A DNA stretch of 64,000 bases from Dermatophilaceae bacterium Sec6.4. Lineage in GTDB: Bacteria > Actinomycetota > Actinomycetes > Actinomycetales > Dermatophilaceae. The first letter of the stretch is position 1. Each line of letters opens with the position of its first letter. Positions 27,690-36,771 of the stretch are shown here, piece by piece. The translations under genes were made by a program, and so were the position numbers. The stretch spans positions 2,480,001-2,544,000 of the forward strand of contig CP144172.1 in assembly GCA_039636865.1 (NCBI GenBank), read 5' to 3'. The notes under the pieces are model-generated. The model ran no database searches. It was not told the DNA's origin and saw only the letters and a list, made by a program, of their open reading frames with translations.

Positions 27690-29096
27690 ATGCCGTTTCC
27701 CCCCACCTTCGCCGACCCGACCGCCATTGCGTTCCTGACGGCTGAGAACCGCACCATGCCGATGCACGTAGGCGGTCTGCAGCTCTTTCGTAAACCCCCT
27801 GGCGCGCCGCGTGATTACGCGAGCACGGTGTACGAGCAACTCATCGACGTCGACGACGTCGCCCCGCTTTTCCTGAAACGTCCTGTTCGCTCCCTGGGTA
27901 CCGGCGGTTTGTGGGCATGGGAGCCGGACAGCCAGTTCGATATCGAACACCACGTCCGACACAGCGCGCTGCCACGGCCGGGCCGCGTGCGCGAGTTGCT
28001 CGAGCTGTGCTCGCGACTGCACGGGACCCGACTGGCACGTGAGCGGCCCCTGTGGGAGGCACATGTCATCGAGGGCCTGGAAGGCGACCGGTTTGCGATC
28101 TACACCAAGTTGCACCACGCGCTGGTCGACGGGATCGCCGCAAGTCGCCTCTCGCAGAACTCGCTGAGCACGGATCCTGACGACACCCGGATTCGGCCAC
28201 CGTGGGCCGCCGGCCCGAAACGGCCCCGGACCGCAGCCCAGCCGGAAACCGACACATCTGTGTCACCCGCAGCACTGCAGTCTGCGATGGCGGTACTCGC
28301 AGATGCCGCAGGCATGCCGAGCGCGCTGATCAGGACGCTACGGCGCGGGGTCCAGGGTGAAACGTCGGCCGTATCGCTGCATGCCCCCCGCACCATCTTC
28401 AACACGACCATCACCGGATCGCGTCGCTTCGCGGCGCAGAGCTGGCCGATGGAGCGGCTGTCGGCGATCGCTGCCGCTACGGGCACGACGGTGAATGACG
28501 TGGTGCTCGCGATGTGCGGTGGGGCCACTCGCGGATACCTCGAAGATCTCGGGGAGCTACCCGGCGAACCCCTCGTCGCGATGGTGCCAGTCGGTCTGAA
28601 TGCCAAAGACTCCCAATCCGGTTCGTCCGCCGGTGGTAACGCGGTCGGTGCGGTGATGGCCACCCTCGCGACCGACCTGACGGACCCGGGCGATCGCCTC
28701 ACCCGGATCCACGGTGCGATGGTCGACGGGAAGCAAGCACTGTCATCGATGACAGCGACCCAGATCGTGGCGATGAGCGCGGTCGGGATGGCGCCGGCGA
28801 TGTTGGTGCCGTTGTTGCGAATGCAGGGCATCGTGCGTCCGCCGTTCAACCTGATCATCAGCAACGTCCCGGGGGCCCGCAAGCGTCACTACCTCGGTGG
28901 TGCGGCCATGACAGGCCATTACCCCCTGTCGATCCCGATGCAGGGCATGGCACTGAACATCACCTGCCTCAGCTATGCCGGGAGCATGGAGTTCGGGCTG
29001 ACCGGCTGCCGACGCAGCGTGCCACACCTGCAGCGACTCCTCGGACACCTGGACGATGAAGTGGCCGGCCTGGAGCAGGCCGCCGGCATCGCCTGA
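27690..29096 (+). CDS. Wax ester synthase/diacylglycerol acyltransferase (WS/DGAT)
   Basis: 468-residue WS/DGAT family enzyme that would join acyl-CoA to diacylglycerol or fatty alcohol to make storage lipids. Catalytic HHxxxDG is at residues 142-148 (HHALVDG). Other family motifs: PMHVGGL near 24, WEAHVIEGL near 122, NDVVLAMCGGATRGYL in the middle, and NLIISNVPG in the last quarter. A good ATG follows an AAGGCAG sequence. It stands alone, divergent from the photolyase. In Mycobacterium several paralogues exist, so the substrate is not predictable. Confidence 0.92.
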   Translation: MPFPPTFADPTAIAFLTAENRTMPMHVGGLQLFRKPPGAPRDYASTVYEQLIDVDDVAPLFLKRPVRSLGTGGLWAWEPDSQFDIEHHVRHSALPRPGRVRELLELCSRLHGTRLARERPLWEAHVIEGLEGDRFAIYTKLHHALVDGIAASRLSQNSLSTDPDDTRIRPPWAAGPKRPRTAAQPETDTSVSPAALQSAMAVLADAAGMPSALIRTLRRGVQGETSAVSLHAPRTIFNTTITGSRRFAAQSWPMERLSAIAAATGTTVNDVVLAMCGGATRGYLEDLGELPGEPLVAMVPVGLNAKDSQSGSSAGGNAVGAVMATLATDLTDPGDRLTRIHGAMVDGKQALSSMTATQIVAMSAVGMAPAMLVPLLRMQGIVRPPFNLIISNVPGARKRHYLGGAAMTGHYPLSIPMQGMALNITCLSYAGSMEFGLTGCRRSVPHLQRLLGHLDDEVAGLEQAAGIA

Positions 29097-29292
29097 GCAC
29101 GCCGGGCAGCCACTGTTGGGCCACCCAGCAATGCGTCCGACGAGCAGGGTCGCCACGGTTTGAACACGTTGGCGGCGAGATGGCGGGGCCAGCTGGGTCG
29201 AAGGGGAACCCTGCCGAAGTTGTCCTGAGGTTGACCCCGTTTGGTGGACATCCTGTCCGTCAGGTTTTGCCCTGGCAGGGAAGGATGTACTC

Positions 29293-29604
29293 ATGGGTGC
29301 GAAGAGGAAGAGTTACACCCCGAAGTACCGGCAGGAAGCTGCTCATCTGGTGATCGATACCGGGCGCACCGTGGTGGCGGTCGCTCGGGAGATCGGTGTC
29401 GGGGAGGCGCTGTTGGGGCGGTGGGTGGCGATCGAGCGGTCCCGGATGGATGATCCGCCTGGGGCGGTCGATGCGGATGAGCGGGCCGAGTTGGTCCGGT
29501 TACGCCGTGAGGTCGCGGAGCTGCGGATGGATCGGGAGTTCCTGAAAAAAGCAGCGGCCTTCTTCGTGGCGGAGAATTCGAACCTGAGCAGGCGTTCGCA
29601 GTGA
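29293..29604 (+). CDS. IS3-family transposase OrfA
   Basis: 103-residue helix-turn-helix protein of an IS3-type element. The N-terminus (KRKSYTPKYRQEAAHLV) and the leucine-zipper-like region with LVRLRREVAELRMDREFLKKA are standard. It binds the element ends and forms the fusion transposase with OrfB by frameshifting. The ATG has a GGAAGG sequence upstream. Its stop overlaps the OrfB start as GTGA. OrfA is intact although its partner is broken. Confidence 0.92.
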   Translation: MGAKRKSYTPKYRQEAAHLVIDTGRTVVAVAREIGVGEALLGRWVAIERSRMDDPPGAVDADERAELVRLRREVAELRMDREFLKKAAAFFVAENSNLSRRSQ

Positions 29605-30369
29605 TCCACGCGCAGAAGGCCACTGCTGAACCCGGCCGTGGCGTGACCCGAATGGCAGAACTATTGGACGTCTCACGCTCGGGGTACTACGCCTGGGCTG
29701 CCCGCCGGACAGGAGGACAGCCCGGTCCGCGGGCATGCCGTCGGACGGATTTGACGGTGAAGATTCGCGTCGCTCACGACGCGTCCAACGGGGTCTATGG
29801 TTCCCCGCGGATCGTGGTCGATTTACGCGAGGGCGGTGAGGTCGTCTCGCGTAAGACTGTGGCGAAGTTGATGGCCGCGGACGGGATTCGTGGGATCAGC
29901 CCGCGCCGGTGGCGGCCAGTGACCATCATCACTGATACGTCGGTCCACGCGATCCCAGACCTGCTCGCCCGACGTTTCGACCAAGGCGTCCTGGCCCGTG
30001 ATGGCTTCGGCGTGGGTATCGCACCAATACCTGTCGTAGTACTCGGTCCTCAGGGTTGACCAGAACAATTCTTGCTGGGCGTTGTCCCAACAGACGCCGG
30101 TGCGACCCACCGACAAGCGGACGTCGACTTCTTGGGCGACATCGGCCAGTTGGGTGCTGATGTACTGGCAGCCGCGATCCGCGTGGAAGATCACCTTCGC
30201 CGTGGGGCCGGTTTCTTCGCCGCGGAAGGTGACCGCCCGCCGCAGGGCGGGCGTCAGTATCTGGATCGAGCAGGTCTACAACCGTTCCCGCCGCCACAGC
30301 GCGCTCGGGCAGATCAGCCCGGTAACGTTCGAACACCAACTCATCACCGCGGTCGCCCAGGCCGCTTAA
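29601..30369 (+). pseudogene. IS3-family transposase OrfB, broken by internal inversion and deletion
   Basis: From 29601 the plus strand encodes a normal OrfB N-terminus (GVTRMAELLDVSRSGYYAWA, then GVYGSPRI and GISPRRWRPVT) up to FDQG near 29985. From about 29991 to 30245 the DNA is reversed: on the minus strand it encodes HADRGCQY (second catalytic Asp) and NAQQELFW (catalytic Glu). The plus strand resumes near 30250 with WIEQVYNRSRRHSALG and ends at 30369. About 60 residues with the first aspartate (the usual TSDITY region) are missing. No functional integrase core can be made. Confidence 0.9.
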
Positions 30370-30461
30370 ATTGATGTCCACCAAACGGGGTCAACCCCAG
30401 TCCTGCGCGTCGACCGAGCTTTCAGCGGGGGCTTGTCGGTGGTCGGTGCTTTGATCAATAC

Positions 30462-31919
30462 ATGAGTTCGACAGCAGGTGTGAAGGTCGTCGGTGACGAC
30501 GCGAACAACCCTGCTACCGCGCCGGTTTCACTCCAGGACCCACTGGAGCGGGCACGCCGAATCTGTGGGCGGTTGAACGCCGCACACGCCGAACTGATCG
30601 ACCTCGTCGCCGAGCTGACCACCAACGACACGTGGGCCATCGCCGGGATCCGCTCGCTCGAACACTGGCTGACCTGCTTCACCGGAGTCTCCCCCGCCAC
30701 CGCCCGCGACCTGACCTGCATCGCCACCCGCCGATCCGAGCTCCCCGCACTAGGCCGCGAACTAGCCACCGGCCGACTTTCCCTCGGCCAAGCAGCCGTC
30801 ATCGCCGCCCACACACCCATCGGATACGACACCGACGTCGTCGACCTCGCCGTACACGCCACCGTCCCCCAACTACGACGAGCGCTAGTCAGATACGACT
30901 TCACCGAACCCACCACCCACAACCAGACCGATACCCCACCAGTGGCGCCCGACGCCCTCTCGATCGCCGCCGCACCCGCAGAACTATCAATGCACTTCAG
31001 CAAAGACCGCTTCCACCTGACCTACTCCGCACCCGCCGACATCGGCGCTCTGGTCCAACAAGCCCTCATCGAAGCCAAAGACGCCCTCTTCCTGGCCACC
31101 CAAGGAGCCCAAGGCACCCAAGCAGCCGTAAACACACCAACTGGATCGGATGAAACGAGCCAGGGTGCTACCAGCGTCACTACCGCTACCGGGCGACAGA
31201 CCCGGATGGCCGACGCGATGGAACAACTCGCCACCCGCTCCCTACAAATCGGCACCGAACACGTCACCGGGCGGGCGAGCAAGTTCCGGATCTACCTACA
31301 CCTGAACACCGACGCAGCAGCCTGGACCCACAAAGCCGGCGCCCTCCCAGAACACCTACGCCGCAAATGGACCTGCGACGGGACAATCCAACCCATCTGG
31401 GAAACCCACGGAACACCCATCAACGTCGGACGCGCCCAACGCATCGTGCCAAACCACACCCGCCGCCTGATCGAAGACCGCGACCGCGGCTGCACCTACC
31501 CCGGCTGCCTGGCCATCCATCACCTGGAATGCCACCACATCGTGCACTGGGCCGACGGCGGAACAACCACCATGAACAACCTCATCAGCCTGTGCCCCCA
31601 CCACCACGACCGACACCACCTGGGCGACTTCACCATCCACCCAATAACGACAAAGCCCGGACAACACAGCCAATTCCAGTTCCACACCCGCGGCGGATGG
31701 AGCATCGAACCCGTCACCGCCACACCCACACCTACCGCTGAACCCGGCAACGGCAACTGGCCAACAGACGACACCGACCCAACGGATCTGAGCGAACCAC
31801 CCCGATACATCGGCCCCACCAACGAAGTACTCCACCTGGACTGGGTCCGCTTTTACCGCCGGCCACCATCTACCGACGACGAGGACAAGGGCAACAACAA
31901 CGGCGTCCAGTCGTCGTAG
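30462..31919 (+). CDS. DUF222/HNH endonuclease domain protein (13E12 family)
   Basis: 485 residues. An N-terminal DUF222 domain (residues about 20-330) is followed by a C-terminal HNH module: CTYPGC, then ECHHIVHWADGGTTTMNNLISLCPHHHDRHH, split here at the zinc-binding cysteines and the HH catalytic core. This is the REP13E12 family, abundant and multi-copy in Actinobacteria and found near mobile elements; its action is unknown. It begins 63 bases after the IS element. The codons use A-ending choices (CCA, ACA, CAA, CTA) more than the core genes do, suggesting foreign origin. Confidence 0.9.
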   Translation: MSSTAGVKVVGDDANNPATAPVSLQDPLERARRICGRLNAAHAELIDLVAELTTNDTWAIAGIRSLEHWLTCFTGVSPATARDLTCIATRRSELPALGRELATGRLSLGQAAVIAAHTPIGYDTDVVDLAVHATVPQLRRALVRYDFTEPTTHNQTDTPPVAPDALSIAAAPAELSMHFSKDRFHLTYSAPADIGALVQQALIEAKDALFLATQGAQGTQAAVNTPTGSDETSQGATSVTTATGRQTRMADAMEQLATRSLQIGTEHVTGRASKFRIYLHLNTDAAAWTHKAGALPEHLRRKWTCDGTIQPIWETHGTPINVGRAQRIVPNHTRRLIEDRDRGCTYPGCLAIHHLECHHIVHWADGGTTTMNNLISLCPHHHDRHHLGDFTIHPITTKPGQHSQFQFHTRGGWSIEPVTATPTPTAEPGNGNWPTDDTDPTDLSEPPRYIGPTNEVLHLDWVRFYRRPPSTDDEDKGNNNGVQSS

Positions 31920-32032
31920 AACTTTCGGAGCCGAGCAGTTCTGCGATCGATTTCGGCGCCCATCTTCACCTTTGGCAGCTGAGAAACTGACGTGAAGGTG
32001 ACCACCGATCAGCTCGGTGAGATGGTGGGAGC

Positions 32033-32437
32033 ATGCGTGACTTCCGACGAGGCATTGCCTCGATAGGCGCCAGCGGCCCCTGCCCGCCTGAGAAAGCATG
32101 GGAACGCTACGCCGATCCGCAGCTGTGGTCGACCTGGTCACCCCAGATCCGGCGTGTCGAAACCAACACCGAGCGACTGAGAGTAGGCACCACCGGAACG
32201 GTCCACGGGCCGGTGGGGGTGCGGGTTGACTTCGAAGTCACGGCGTTCGACGAAGAAACCATGCGCTGGGCCTGGAGCGTGCGGTGCGGGCCCATCCGGA
32301 TGGACCTATGGCACGGAATCAACTCCCGGCCGACCGAGCAGGGCTGCTCCACCTGGCTCAAAGCGCGTGGCGCGTGGCCGATCCTCGCCGCGTATCTTCC
32401 GATCGCCCGGATAGCACTGCACCGGCTCGTGCATTGA
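32033..32437 (+). CDS. SRPBCC (START-like) family protein
   Basis: A 134-residue single-domain protein with the SRPBCC/polyketide cyclase pattern: CPPEKAWERYADPQLWSTWSP at the start, then a beta-rich middle (VGTTGTVHGPVGVRVDFEV) and a C-terminal helix. This fold makes a hydrophobic pocket for small lipophilic ligands. It lies 55 bases upstream of the ferredoxin reductase gene on the same strand, so they may be co-transcribed. The ligand is unknown. Confidence 0.75.
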   Translation: MRDFRRGIASIGASGPCPPEKAWERYADPQLWSTWSPQIRRVETNTERLRVGTTGTVHGPVGVRVDFEVTAFDEETMRWAWSVRCGPIRMDLWHGINSRPTEQGCSTWLKARGAWPILAAYLPIARIALHRLVH

Positions 32438-32492
32438 ACGCGGGCGGCACTCACCCCCTCTTCCTGACCACCTCAACCACCAGGAGTTCGAC

Positions 32493-33728
32493 ATGACCGA
32501 ACAAGACCCCTTCATCATCGTCGGCGCGAGCCTCGCCGGAGCCAAGGCAGCCGAAGCGCTGCGGGAGGAAGGTTACGAAGGGCCGATCATCCTCATCGGC
32601 GATGAGGAAGACCGGCCCTACGAGCGGCCGGCGCTGTCGAAGGAGTACCTGCAGGGCAAGGCAGAGCGTGATTCCTTCGATGTACACGTTGCGGACTGGT
32701 ACGACGCGCACCACGTCCAGCTGCGACTGTCCACGACTGTCACCGCAATCAACCCGGCAACTCATCGGGTGACGCTCGGCGACGGCACACAGCTGCGTTA
32801 CGCAAAGCTGCTGTTGACCACGGGCTCCAGAGTTCGTCCGCTGGCGGTGCCTGGCGCGGACCTCGCGGGCGTGCACTATCTGCGCACTGTTGCGGACAGC
32901 GACGGGATTCGCGCAGCCTTTGCCAAGGCATCACGTGTTGTCGTCATCGGGGCAGGGTGGATCGGGTTGGAGACCGCCGCGGCGGCTCGGGCGGCTGACG
33001 TCGAGGTGACGGTGCTGGAGAATGCCGAGCTGCCACTGCTGCGGGTGCTCGGAGCGGAAGTTGCTCAGTCATTCGCGGACCTGCACACCGACCATGGGGT
33101 CGATCTTCGCCTCGGTGTGTCGGTCAAGGCACTTACCGGCGACAACGGTCGGGTCACCGGTGTGGAGCTCGAGGACGGCACCCACCTGGAAGCGGACGCG
33201 GTGATCGTAGGCGTCGGGATCGTTCCGAATTCTGACATCGCGGAGGCGGCCGGCCTCGAAGTCGACAATGGAGTGCGCGTCAACGCATCTCTGCAGTCCA
33301 GCGATGCCGACATCTACGCTGCCGGTGATGTCGCCAATGCGCACCATCCGTTCCTGCAACGCCAACTACGTGTTGAGCACTGGGCAAACGCCACCTACCA
33401 ACCAGCAGTTGCCGCGAAGTCGATGCTCGGTACTGCGGGCGAATACGACAGCCTGCCCTATTTCTTCTCCGATCAATACGACCTCGGGATGGAATACACC
33501 GGGTACGCAGAACCTGCTGAATGCGACGAGGTCGTCATTCGCGGATCGTTGAAGGACCGCGAATACATCGCGTTCTGGCTGATGGGTGGCAAGGTGCAAG
33601 CCGGGATGAACGTCAACGTTTGGGACGTGACGGAAGATATAGAGGCACTCATCCGATCGGGCAAGCAGGTCGACACAGCGCAACTCGCCAATACCGACAC
33701 GCCGCTGGGTTCCGTCATCCAGCATTGA
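32493..33728 (+). CDS. FAD-dependent ferredoxin/rubredoxin-type reductase
   Basis: 411 residues of the glutathione-reductase-like ferredoxin reductase family that supplies electrons to P450s, dioxygenases or rubredoxin. Seen: FAD motif GASLAGAKAAEALR near the start, YERPALSKEYL near 45, NAD motif VIGAGWIGLETAAAAR near 150-165, and the C-terminal FAD contact DIYAAGDVA near 270. There is no partner ferredoxin or oxygenase next to it, so its electron acceptor is missing from this window. A long hairpin follows its stop. Confidence 0.9.
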   Translation: MTEQDPFIIVGASLAGAKAAEALREEGYEGPIILIGDEEDRPYERPALSKEYLQGKAERDSFDVHVADWYDAHHVQLRLSTTVTAINPATHRVTLGDGTQLRYAKLLLTTGSRVRPLAVPGADLAGVHYLRTVADSDGIRAAFAKASRVVVIGAGWIGLETAAAARAADVEVTVLENAELPLLRVLGAEVAQSFADLHTDHGVDLRLGVSVKALTGDNGRVTGVELEDGTHLEADAVIVGVGIVPNSDIAEAAGLEVDNGVRVNASLQSSDADIYAAGDVANAHHPFLQRQLRVEHWANATYQPAVAAKSMLGTAGEYDSLPYFFSDQYDLGMEYTGYAEPAECDEVVIRGSLKDREYIAFWLMGGKVQAGMNVNVWDVTEDIEALIRSGKQVDTAQLANTDTPLGSVIQH

Positions 33729-33741
33729 CGCCTACCGCTGA

Positions 33742-33788
33742 CCCTGGGGCGTGCGTGCACTCGTGAGACTGCATGCATGCCCCCAGGG
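33742..33788 (+). terminator. Long stem-loop after the ferredoxin reductase gene
   Basis: CCCTGGGG (33742-33749) pairs with CCCCAGGG (33781-33788), and after a one-base bulge the pairing continues as CGTGCGTGC with GCATGCATG, including two G-U pairs. No uridine tract follows. It starts 13 bases after the reductase stop and is the likely end of that transcript. Confidence 0.65.
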
Positions 33789-33928
33789 CCGTGCAGGAGT
33801 CGGCGGGCCCTGCGTATCCCAGACTGTTCACCGTTTGCGGACCCCCCGTCCGAGCGATCTGAGGAAGATCGAGGACAACGCCATAGTCTCGTCGTCCTCG
33901 TCGCACGGATCCGTGCCAGGGTGGTCCG

Positions 33929-34585
33929 ATGAAGCTGTCCAGGGAGTCGAGGCTCACGGGAGCATGGGTCTGCATCGCGGTGCTTCTGCTCACCGTCATT
34001 CAGCTCGCGATCGGAGCCTTCGGCGACCTCCCCCAGTTTGCTGACAAGGGATTCGGCTATCGCCTGGTCGTGTATCCGGTGTTGATGTTGATAGTCCCGC
34101 TGGTATGGCGTTTGCGAAATCGCGATGTTGCCACCCGGTCGGTGCCGTGGGTCGCTTTCGCGCTCATCGGGGCGCCGTTCCTGATCGACGTGTCAGGAAA
34201 CACCGCCGGGTTGTACGACTCGATCGACGTGTGGGACAACATCAACCACTTCGTAAACTGGATGCTGCTGTCAGCCGGCATCGGACTGCTTCTCGCGCGA
34301 ATAGACATCCGCCCAGCGTGGATGTTGGTGCTGCTGATCACCGGTATCGGGTGTCTCCTGGCCCTTGGTTGGGAGATCGGCGAGTGGTGGACTTTCATTC
34401 GGCGCGGAACCGAACTGAAAGGAGCGTACGAGGACACGCTCAGCGACGAACTTCTCGGCACGGCAGGCGCATTCGTCGCTGGACTCCTCGTGGCGCGATG
34501 GAGAACCGGTGTCGGCAGCTCGGCGGTGGGGCCGCTCCACAGGTCAAAGGACTCAGGCATCTACAGTGATGATTCCCCACTTTGA
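33929..34585 (+). CDS. Membrane protein, DUF2238/YjdF-like
   Basis: 218-residue membrane protein with about five or six helices. The pattern DNINHF near residue 107, a later EIGEWW, and a DTLSDELLGTAGAF stretch resemble the DUF2238/YjdF family (conserved D..HF, E..EW and D..D in membrane helices). Conserved acidic and histidine residues in the membrane could bind metal or protons, but the role is unknown. It lies 12 bases before the deaminase gene on the same strand. Confidence 0.7.
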   Translation: MKLSRESRLTGAWVCIAVLLLTVIQLAIGAFGDLPQFADKGFGYRLVVYPVLMLIVPLVWRLRNRDVATRSVPWVAFALIGAPFLIDVSGNTAGLYDSIDVWDNINHFVNWMLLSAGIGLLLARIDIRPAWMLVLLITGIGCLLALGWEIGEWWTFIRRGTELKGAYEDTLSDELLGTAGAFVAGLLVARWRTGVGSSAVGPLHRSKDSGIYSDDSPL

Positions 34586-34597
34586 TACGGAGTCCCC

Positions 34598-35089
34598 ATG
34601 CCTGACACGAGCAGTACCACGGCCCTGACTCAACGCGCCGTCGATCTGGCTGTTGAAAATGTACAGGCGGGCGGAAAACCGTTCGCGTGCGTCATCGTCG
34701 ATGCGACAACCGGCCAGGTGGTGCACGAAGCGGCGAACCAGGTCTCCCAGACCGGCGACGTAACCGCCCACGCTGAGATCGTCGCCATCCGCGAGCTCGC
34801 CGCTGCCGGGCGCACCGACCTGACCGGTTGCGATGTCTACATCACCGCCTACCCGTGCCCGATGTGCCTCGGCGCGCTCTATTACGCCGCGCCGGAACGG
34901 GTTCTGTACGCGTCCAGCCGCGAGCAGGAAGGCGAACACTACGAGGACGGCGGTCGCTACATGACCCTCGGGACGTTCTACGAGGAGTACTCCAAGCCGG
35001 CCGCGGAGCAGAGTCTGCCGTCGGTGCACATCTCCACCAATGACCCCACAGCCGCGTTCCGACTATGGACCAGCCGCAACAAAGATTGA
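34598..35089 (+). CDS. Nucleoside/guanine deaminase (cytidine deaminase-like)
   Basis: 163-residue zinc deaminase. The zinc site and proton shuttle are His58 and Glu60 in HAEIVAIRE, with Cys87 and Cys90 in PCPMCLGA. The CLGALYYA segment and the C-terminal DGGRYMTLGTFYEEY region resemble guanine deaminase (GuaD) more than tRNA adenosine deaminase, so guanine-to-xanthine conversion is the best guess. The ATG follows GGAG. It sits directly after the DUF2238-like gene and is followed by a hairpin with a short T run. Confidence 0.85.
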   Translation: MPDTSSTTALTQRAVDLAVENVQAGGKPFACVIVDATTGQVVHEAANQVSQTGDVTAHAEIVAIRELAAAGRTDLTGCDVYITAYPCPMCLGALYYAAPERVLYASSREQEGEHYEDGGRYMTLGTFYEEYSKPAAEQSLPSVHISTNDPTAAFRLWTSRNKD

Positions 35090-35113
35090 CGCGACTCAGA
35101 GCAGAAATACGTG

Positions 35114-35140
35114 AGAGGCGTTTCGGGGCCGCCTCTTTCT
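35114..35140 (+). terminator. Terminator after the deaminase gene
   Basis: AGAGGCG (35114-35120) pairs with CGCCTCT (35130-35136) over a 9-base loop and is followed by TTCT. It lies 25 bases after the deaminase stop, a good rho-independent arrangement. Confidence 0.65.
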
Positions 35141-35518
35141 GTGTCGGCCCAGTCAACGGGCTGACAACATCGGCGGCTGCGGTTCTCTGGCTCGACAACT
35201 CTGGAAGTCACACCGCATCTGTCCGCGACCGCGACACCGTTGATCACCGAGCGCCAGTTGTACCCTCGCGGCAGCTCACACAAACCTACAGTTCAGCGCT
35301 GGCAGAGGAGTAACGCGAAGGGCATCAGGTGCGGGGACGATTCCTGAATTTGGCACTCGTGTCGGGCAGGCTGTAACTATGAATTCACCTCTGATACAGG
35401 CGTCTTCGGCTGGTACGCCAGCTATGGCGGATTTTGCAGCGGCGAGTTCTGCAACGGCGGCGTACGAGTTGTTGGACCTACGGCGTCCACCCAGGGTGAC
35501 CGGGGTGGACTTGCGACG
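35141..35518. other. Intergenic stretch with no supported gene
   Basis: About 380 bases between the deaminase terminator and the methyltransferase-like gene. A 62-codon frame from 35379 has no family features and overlaps the next gene out of frame; I do not support it as a gene. The stretch presumably holds the promoter of the methyltransferase-like gene. Confidence 0.4.
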
Positions 35519-36331
35519 ATGCCCGGGTTCGTACCGGATCGCAACGTGCGGGCAGTCACCGCGATGAGCGTGTCCTGCACGGCAATGGATGCCGAGTTCG
35601 ACACGTTAGCGACCTGGACAGCGCAGGTAGCCGCCGATCTGACCCCGGCCGACCGGATCCCAGCAGGATGCCGAGGTAGCGGCAACCCCGGCGCCATGCA
35701 CTGGCTATTGGACCACCTGCAACCGCAACCGGGCCAGACCTTCCTGGACGCCGGCGCCGGCATCGGCGGACCGGCCGCGTTCGCCGCCGCAGAAACCGGC
35801 GTACGCCCCCTGCTGACCGAACCCCAACCCGGGGCATGCCGAGCCGCGCGGTCCCTGTTCGACCTCCCCGCCCTGCGCGCCAACAGTCGCTTACCCATCG
35901 CAACTGGGGCCATTGCGGGCGGGTGGAGCCTGGGAGTGCTCTCGACCATGCAGGATCAGCCTCAATTCCTGGCCGAAATACGACGGGTACTACGCCCTCA
36001 GGCGCGTTTCGGCCTGATCGTGTACTGCGCCGCCCACCCCGGACCCTTACGCCAGCCACCACCTGAAGGGAACAACTTCCCCACCGAACGCGCCCTGGGC
36101 GCCCTGCTGGAGCACGCGTCGCTACGGGTACTGACCAGCGGGTGGATAGAGCACTTTGCTGCACTACCAGCCGGCTGGGCGGACGCGACCCACACCGTGC
36201 AAGCCGAGCTCGAACACCGCCACCGCAACGATCCCCGCTGGCAACGAGCCGAAGAACAATCCAGCCGGATGGGCGCGCTGCTCACCACCGGTGAAGTACG
36301 CGGACAACTACTCGTGGTCCAGCCGGCCTGA
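35519..36331 (+). CDS. SAM-dependent methyltransferase-like protein
   Basis: Up to 270 residues. A class I methyltransferase motif I is visible (FLDAGAGIGGPAAFAA), followed by the acidic LLTEPQPGACRAA strand and a VLSTMQDQPQFLAEIRRVLRP segment like the DAD-type motif of small-molecule methyltransferases. The start is uncertain: ATGs at 35519, 35564 and 35585 are in frame, and none has a strong ribosome-binding site. The substrate is unknown. It converges with the HspR-like gene. Confidence 0.75.
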   Translation: MPGFVPDRNVRAVTAMSVSCTAMDAEFDTLATWTAQVAADLTPADRIPAGCRGSGNPGAMHWLLDHLQPQPGQTFLDAGAGIGGPAAFAAAETGVRPLLTEPQPGACRAARSLFDLPALRANSRLPIATGAIAGGWSLGVLSTMQDQPQFLAEIRRVLRPQARFGLIVYCAAHPGPLRQPPPEGNNFPTERALGALLEHASLRVLTSGWIEHFAALPAGWADATHTVQAELEHRHRNDPRWQRAEEQSSRMGALLTTGEVRGQLLVVQPA

Positions 36332-36366
36332 GACTGCGATACACCTCGGCCGGGCGCGCGGCCAAG

Positions 36367-36771
36367 TCACACCGTGCCCTGACCCGGCCCCACGGATGGA
36401 TCGTTGATGTCGCGCCCGGCGCGTTGGGGTGGGTTGTCGCGGAGTTCGCTGTTCTCATCTTGCAGCTCTAAGACCATCGCGATGCCGGCAAGGTTGAGCC
36501 CTTCCCTCTGCAGGTTGCTGATGCGTCGGAGCCGGGCCAGGTCGTTGCTGCTGTAGCGGCGGGTACCGCCGATGGTGCGCTCGGGGTGCAGCAGGCCTCG
36601 CGTTTCGTACAGGCGCAGGCTTTGCGCGGGGGTTCCGACAAGTTCGGCTGCGACAGTGATGCTGTACACCCCGCGCGCGGTGTCCACCGGGGCTGATGAT
36701 GGGTGACCGCTGACAGGTTCCTGGTGGGCTTGTGCGTGCTGGTCCCGGTGGTCTCGCGTCACGATCCTCAT
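36367..36771 (-). CDS. hspR: MerR family regulator, HspR-like
   Basis: About 134 residues. The MerR winged helix reads YSITVAAELVGTPAQSLRLY, then ETRGLLHPERTIGGTRRYS and LARLRRISNLQREGLNLAG, close to HspR, the repressor of chaperone genes that binds HAIR sites. The N-terminal 35 residues before the domain are variable. The ATG at 36771 is preferred to a TTG three codons upstream since a GGAAAAG lies before it. Its divergence from the hsp20 gene supports control of that gene; no DnaK operon is present. Confidence 0.85.
   Translation of the reverse strand: MRIVTRDHRDQHAQAHQEPVSGHPSSAPVDTARGVYSITVAAELVGTPAQSLRLYETRGLLHPERTIGGTRRYSSNDLARLRRISNLQREGLNLAGIAMVLELQDENSELRDNPPQRAGRDINDPSVGPGQGTV

Larger units (their letters stand above)
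29226..30399 (+). mobile_element. IS3-family insertion sequence, internally rearranged
   Basis: 1,174 bases bounded by terminal inverted repeats: the 24-base block GGTTGACCCCGTTTGGTGGA plus ACATC-type continuation at 29229-29252 is repeated perfectly inverted at 30373-30396, and the ends extend to a TG...CA terminus with one mismatch. GTCC directly repeats outside both ends (29222-29225 and 30400-30403), a 4-bp target duplication typical of IS3 relatives. Inside, orfA is whole, but orfB has an inverted middle block and has lost the stretch with the first catalytic aspartate. It cannot transpose on its own. Confidence 0.9.

Noticed and set aside
29823..30194. A separate transposase gene on the minus strand within the IS
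   Set aside because: It is the inverted block of orfB, with only part of the catalytic core and no start of its own.
30462..36331. HNH protein and methyltransferase as a restriction-modification pair
   Set aside because: They are 3.6 kb apart, and the methyltransferase lacks DNA-methyltransferase motifs (no NPPY or PCQ).
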